The position numbers were made by a program, and so were the translations under genes. A model generated the notes under the pieces. It made no database searches, was not told the origin of the DNA, and saw nothing but the letters and a program-made list of their open reading frames with translations. A stretch of DNA of 55,034 nucleotides from the NCBI GenBank assembly GCA_003168355.1, contig PMSQ01000211.1:1181-56214 (forward strand). The letters are read 5' to 3'. Shown piece after piece: positions 52,331 to 55,034 of the stretch (positions are counted from its first letter, which is position 1; the number at the start of each line of letters is the position of its first letter). This stretch comes from Acidobacteriaceae bacterium (lineage in GTDB: Bacteria; Acidobacteriota; Terriglobia; Terriglobales; Acidobacteriaceae).

Positions 52331-53487
52331 CCGTTAGCCCAGTTTGCGCCTACTACGTGGCAATACCCCGTTACTGTTACTCCGGAATCGACGCCGACGG
52401 GTGTAGTAGTACTGTTGACATTACATTGGGTGTTACAGTTCGCGTTGTTGCCGTTGGTGTACGAGCAAGCGCTGCTGACTCCAATGCTGGCTGTGTGTGC
52501 GCCGCCAGCACGATGATCCGTGGTACCGATAGAACTGAGGGTGCTCGTGAAAGGGGCATTTGAACTGGAGCAGGTCGCCTGCGCGGCGTTAGAAGTTACT
52601 AAGTCTGCTTGTGCTGGGTTTGCCGGCGCGGTCGGAGGTGGAAACTGTCTGCTTTCGGGGTCAATCGGAACCCGCAAAGCCTTTTCGAGAACCTGGGCCG
52701 GAATGGCGCACTTACCGGAGGCGGCGTCGCAAACTACGTCTTGCAGTGATGAGCCCGAGGCCACGCCTGCCGTATTAATCCATTCGCGGACCCCTGGCCA
52801 CTCGCGCAAATGTGTTTCTAGGAGCGGCTGCGGATAGATGGGATTCTGCATGAAGTAGTTGAGTGATCCCATTCCGAGAACGTGATCGATGGGATAAATA
52901 GCCTCCGTACCGTCTGGATTCTTGCCGAACAAGAATATCGCCTGGTAGGTTCTCTGTCGTCCATCGAGCGCGACTGTGACGGTATAGGCGGCGTAACGCG
53001 AATACACAACGTCCGGCCTGAGCGTATCCAGTGGTAACTCTCGGATGACTTCTTTTGTCGGGATATTCCAATCCGCGTCGAAATCCATGTGGCGCTGCCA
53101 CCCAGCCATAGCGTAATTCATTGAAGTGGAAGACTCGCTCTTGCTCAATTTTATATGGTAGGGCATGCTTGAAGGGACGACGAAAATCAGGTCCTGCTGC
53201 GGCTTGGTCACCAGCGCGTCCCATCGCGTGTCCGCGATATCGGTCAAATTTCCAATCCTGAAGTTCTGGAACGCGAAGGCTAATTGGGCGTCCATTTGCT
53301 TCTGCATTTCCCCTAGGTCACTGAGCGCGTTATTTGGGCGAGAGATATTGTTTACGAGGACGCTCAACTTGGTCGCGTAAGCGAGTTTGGCATAGATCGT
53401 CCGAACCGTTTGTTCTTCATGCGTCGTCTGGGCTAGGGCCGCCGAAAAGGAAGCCAGCATCATGCAGATCACAGCTACGTGTCGCAT
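52237..53487 (-). pseudogene. 5' part of the broken secreted-protein gene, 416-codon intact frame
   Basis: ATG 53487 with AAGGAG 9 nt upstream (a TTG at 53496 is less likely). Signal peptide MRHVAVICMMLASFSAALAQ, then an N-terminal domain of unknown family (THEEQTVRTIYAKLAYATKL; YAAYTVTVALDGRQRTYQAI; GSLNYFMQNPIYPQPLLETH). It is paralogous to the gene at 53787-54607. It runs into a frameshift near 52330 and ends out of frame as APRPSVIAP. The protein could still be made in truncated form. Confidence 0.65.
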
Positions 53488-53773
53488 CGCGATCAACTCC
53501 TTAGTTAAGTTTTCCCAGGGATCACTGCTCGGTAGGTTCGGTCCGGGAGAATTCTGCCTCAGACCTCTCGAACCGTGTTCGCTTTCTTGCTTTCGTTACG
53601 AAAGCCGAACCTTCCTGCGGTCTCTCACAGCTATTTCGGTTGCGGCGAAGAACTTACATCAACCGGTGCGGAAAAGCTTGCGCCTGGCTGACGTTTCATT
53701 ATTGTTAAGAAAGCCGAACAAGTCTGCCGCTAACTGTCAGCCAGAACAATGCCTGACCCGCTTCCCTAGCCCA
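53488..53773 (-). promoter_or_regulatory. Conserved leader, copy A
   Basis: About 285 bp directly upstream of the ATG at 53487 align with the same region upstream of the ATG at 54607 at roughly four-fifths identity by eye. Long exact blocks occur, for example GAGAATTCTGCCTCAGACCT (plus strand) and CGTGTTCGCTTTCTTGCTTT. On the minus strand a CTTTCG-TAA-CGAAAG hairpin competes with a TTCGGCTTTC/GAAAGCGAA stem, resembling alternative leader structures. Contains GTTACGAAAGCCGAAC-like motifs at 53595 and 53704. Confidence 0.6.
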
Positions 53774-53786
53774 CAAGCGCGCCCTT

Positions 53787-54607
53787 TCATTGAAGGCTCG
53801 CTTTCAGGTCGGCGCTATAAATGCCGCACTGTAAGGCAGACAGATCACAGCAGGCTTCCCCGCCTCTGCAGGCCGGGTTATTACGCTGATTCACTTCAAG
53901 GAATTCGCGCAATACCGGATTCTTACCGTAGTGTGTTGTCTTCAAGAGAACCTGGGGATAGACCGGTTTGGTGAGAAGCTCATACAACGTCCCGCCCCCG
54001 AGGGCGACTACCATATCGCCGGGAACCACTTCCCCCTGCCCCTCCGGGCCAAAGAAGAAATCCGCACGATAAGTACGGCTCCGCCCCTCGAAGCCAACGG
54101 TGACGGTGTAGGAGCAGTAGCGCATGATCGCCGAAATCCCCGCCCCTCGTTCCATGTCCGGGAGCATTTCGGCTACGGTGCCGTCTGGGACCGGGCCTTT
54201 CGGGCCGTGAGACCAACGGGGCCTCGCTACGTTCATGCTGGTTGTGATATCCGCGCCGTTCGTCTCATCGGTGTAGGTTTCGGTCACGGACGCTACGTCA
54301 ACCACATCTCCGCCATCCCTGATATCAGAAAAGACTTGGGCGTACTTTTGATCGGCGACGCTGGCAATATCACCAACCGCAAAATCGCTCAAGCGGAAAG
54401 TCAGAGCCTCTTTGGCTACTTCCTGCGTCAGTTGAGCATAAGTTATCTTTGGGTGTGTCTCACTGCTTGTATTGCCGTTTCCAAGTCTACGGCGTAAGAC
54501 AGCTTGGCGTAGGCGGTTCGGACCACGGTTTCTTCGTGCGTCATCTGGGCGATTGCGGCTTCCTGAAGGGATGCCAGGAGTAAGCAAATTACAGCTAGGT
54601 ATCGCAT
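53787..54607 (-). pseudogene. Broken paralogue of the secreted-protein gene
   Basis: ATG 54607 (AAGGAGTTGATCGCG upstream) opens a frame with signal peptide MRYLAVICLLLASLQEAAIA and then QMTHEETVVRTAYAKLSYAV, matching the paralogue. A net -1 shift at about 54485 (GACTTGGAAACGG) throws it out of frame; the continuation runs to 53787 (NTSSETHPKITYAQLTQEVA, CSYTVTVGFEGRSRTYRADF, LYELLTKPVYPQVLLKTTHY). It ends after SADLKASLQ, without the FN3 and Ca-binding parts of its neighbour. The distal frame 53787-54587 is the longer piece. Confidence 0.65.
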
Positions 54608-54897
54608 CGCGATCAACTCCTTGCTTTGATTTTCCGGTGGATTTACAGCTCGGTAGGATCGGCCCGTGAGAATTCTGCCTCAGACCTCTCGCACCGTGTT
54701 CGCTTTCTTGCTTTCGTTACAAAAACCGAATCTTCGTCCGGTCTCGCGCAGCTATTTCGGTCGCGGCGAAGGACTTACATCGACCGGTACGAAAAACCTA
54801 CCCCCCCCTGGCTGAACCTTCATTATTGTTACGAAAGCCGAACAAGTGGCCAGCTACGTATCATCCGGGCCAAGATAAAACCCGCATCCCCAGCCCA
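54608..54897 (-). promoter_or_regulatory. Conserved leader, copy B
   Basis: The second copy of the leader, upstream of the ATG at 54607. It retains the blocks GAGAATTCTGCCTCAGACCT and TTCGCTTTCTTGCTTTCGTT and ends near AGCCCA. GTTACGAAAGCCGAAC occurs exactly at 54828 and degenerate at 54716. The window ends 137 bp beyond, with no gene visible there. Confidence 0.6.
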
Positions 54898-55034
54898 TTT
54901 TGGGCCGTGTTCCAAAAGAGACCTTCCCCGGTTACTTTTGGTCAAGAGCCGTGGACACGTTTACCCCCTGTCCTTTCTCCCTTAATGTGAAAACTCCAAT
55001 CCCGGTCCGCTTCCTCGGCCTGGATCCCCTTGGA

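Noticed and set aside
51129-54607. Programmed -1 ribosomal frameshifting in the broken secreted-protein genes
   Set aside because: All three shifts are in the -1 sense, but none has an X XXY YYZ slippery heptamer in the right frame, the positions differ between paralogues, and one gene also has a nonsense codon. Decay or indel error is simpler.

Overview
The window reads as a GC-rich Gram-negative bacterial chromosome, most likely an acidobacterium of the Terriglobia/Koribacter type. This is inference, not a database result. It rests on the mixture of families (small zinc-ribbon plus PilZ proteins, a CxxCH di-haem oxidoreductase, a YpdA-like disulfide reductase, DUF4440/SnoaL-like secreted proteins, TgpA, an isolated MlaF-like ATPase) and on the many short palindromic interspersed repeats. 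There is no rRNA, tRNA, CRISPR array, prophage or transposase. The only RNA gene seen is a short SRP RNA at about 9.3-9.4 kb on the minus strand; its protein partner FtsY is encoded at 22.9 kb.

Layout. 0-13.4 kb: the end of a pterin dehydratase gene, an MFS exporter, a YpdA-like flavoprotein, fumarase FumC, a repeat-rich stretch (4.4-5.9 kb) with a tiny Cys-rich secreted protein and a truncated gene, an EamA transporter, FabH, a STAS protein, the SRP RNA, a TgpA transglutaminase, and two envelope proteins of unknown role. 13.6-25.4 kb: a dense plus-strand housekeeping run: rimO, yacG, pgpA, an NHL-propeller gene, cinA, thpR, plsY, gpsA, an HD-GYP receptor, ftsY, a small basic protein gene and ribD. 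FabH, PlsY, GpsA and PgpA together cover fatty-acid initiation and phospholipid synthesis. RibD and RibE (26.3 kb) serve riboflavin synthesis. 27-33.7 kb: a TetR/membrane-protein divergent pair with a clear operator, an MlaF-type ATPase, MobA, a PilZ protein, a di-haem oxidoreductase and a TonB-C-domain protein. 33.8-42.8 kb: a short glycosyltransferase, prepilin peptidase PilD overlapping a PAS protein that looks like a histidine kinase without its histidine or ATPase, several secreted or lipoproteins, a second TetR with a divergent pair of small genes, a TPR protein, an OmpA/Pal-like lipoprotein and a phosphoesterase. 42.9-50.7 kb: uvrC, a SnoaL-like protein, an SDR, a BadF-type sugar kinase, a cupin, an SSS symporter and an APC permease; the last group looks like uptake and phosphorylation of an amino sugar.

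50.7-55.0 kb: a different kind of region. Two tandem, paralogous secreted-protein genes on the minus strand have both decayed: three net -1 frameshifts and one nonsense codon in total. Each is preceded by a roughly 290-bp leader that is better conserved between the copies than the coding sequence. A 16-nt motif occurs twice in each leader at nearly constant spacing. This conserved leader is my best candidate for an undescribed element.

Interspersed repeats are the other theme. One family with two inverted-repeat hairpins sits in frame inside uvrC, and another sits in frame at the N-terminus of pgpA. A dispersed element of about 290 bp occurs just after fumC and again just after the APC permease gene.
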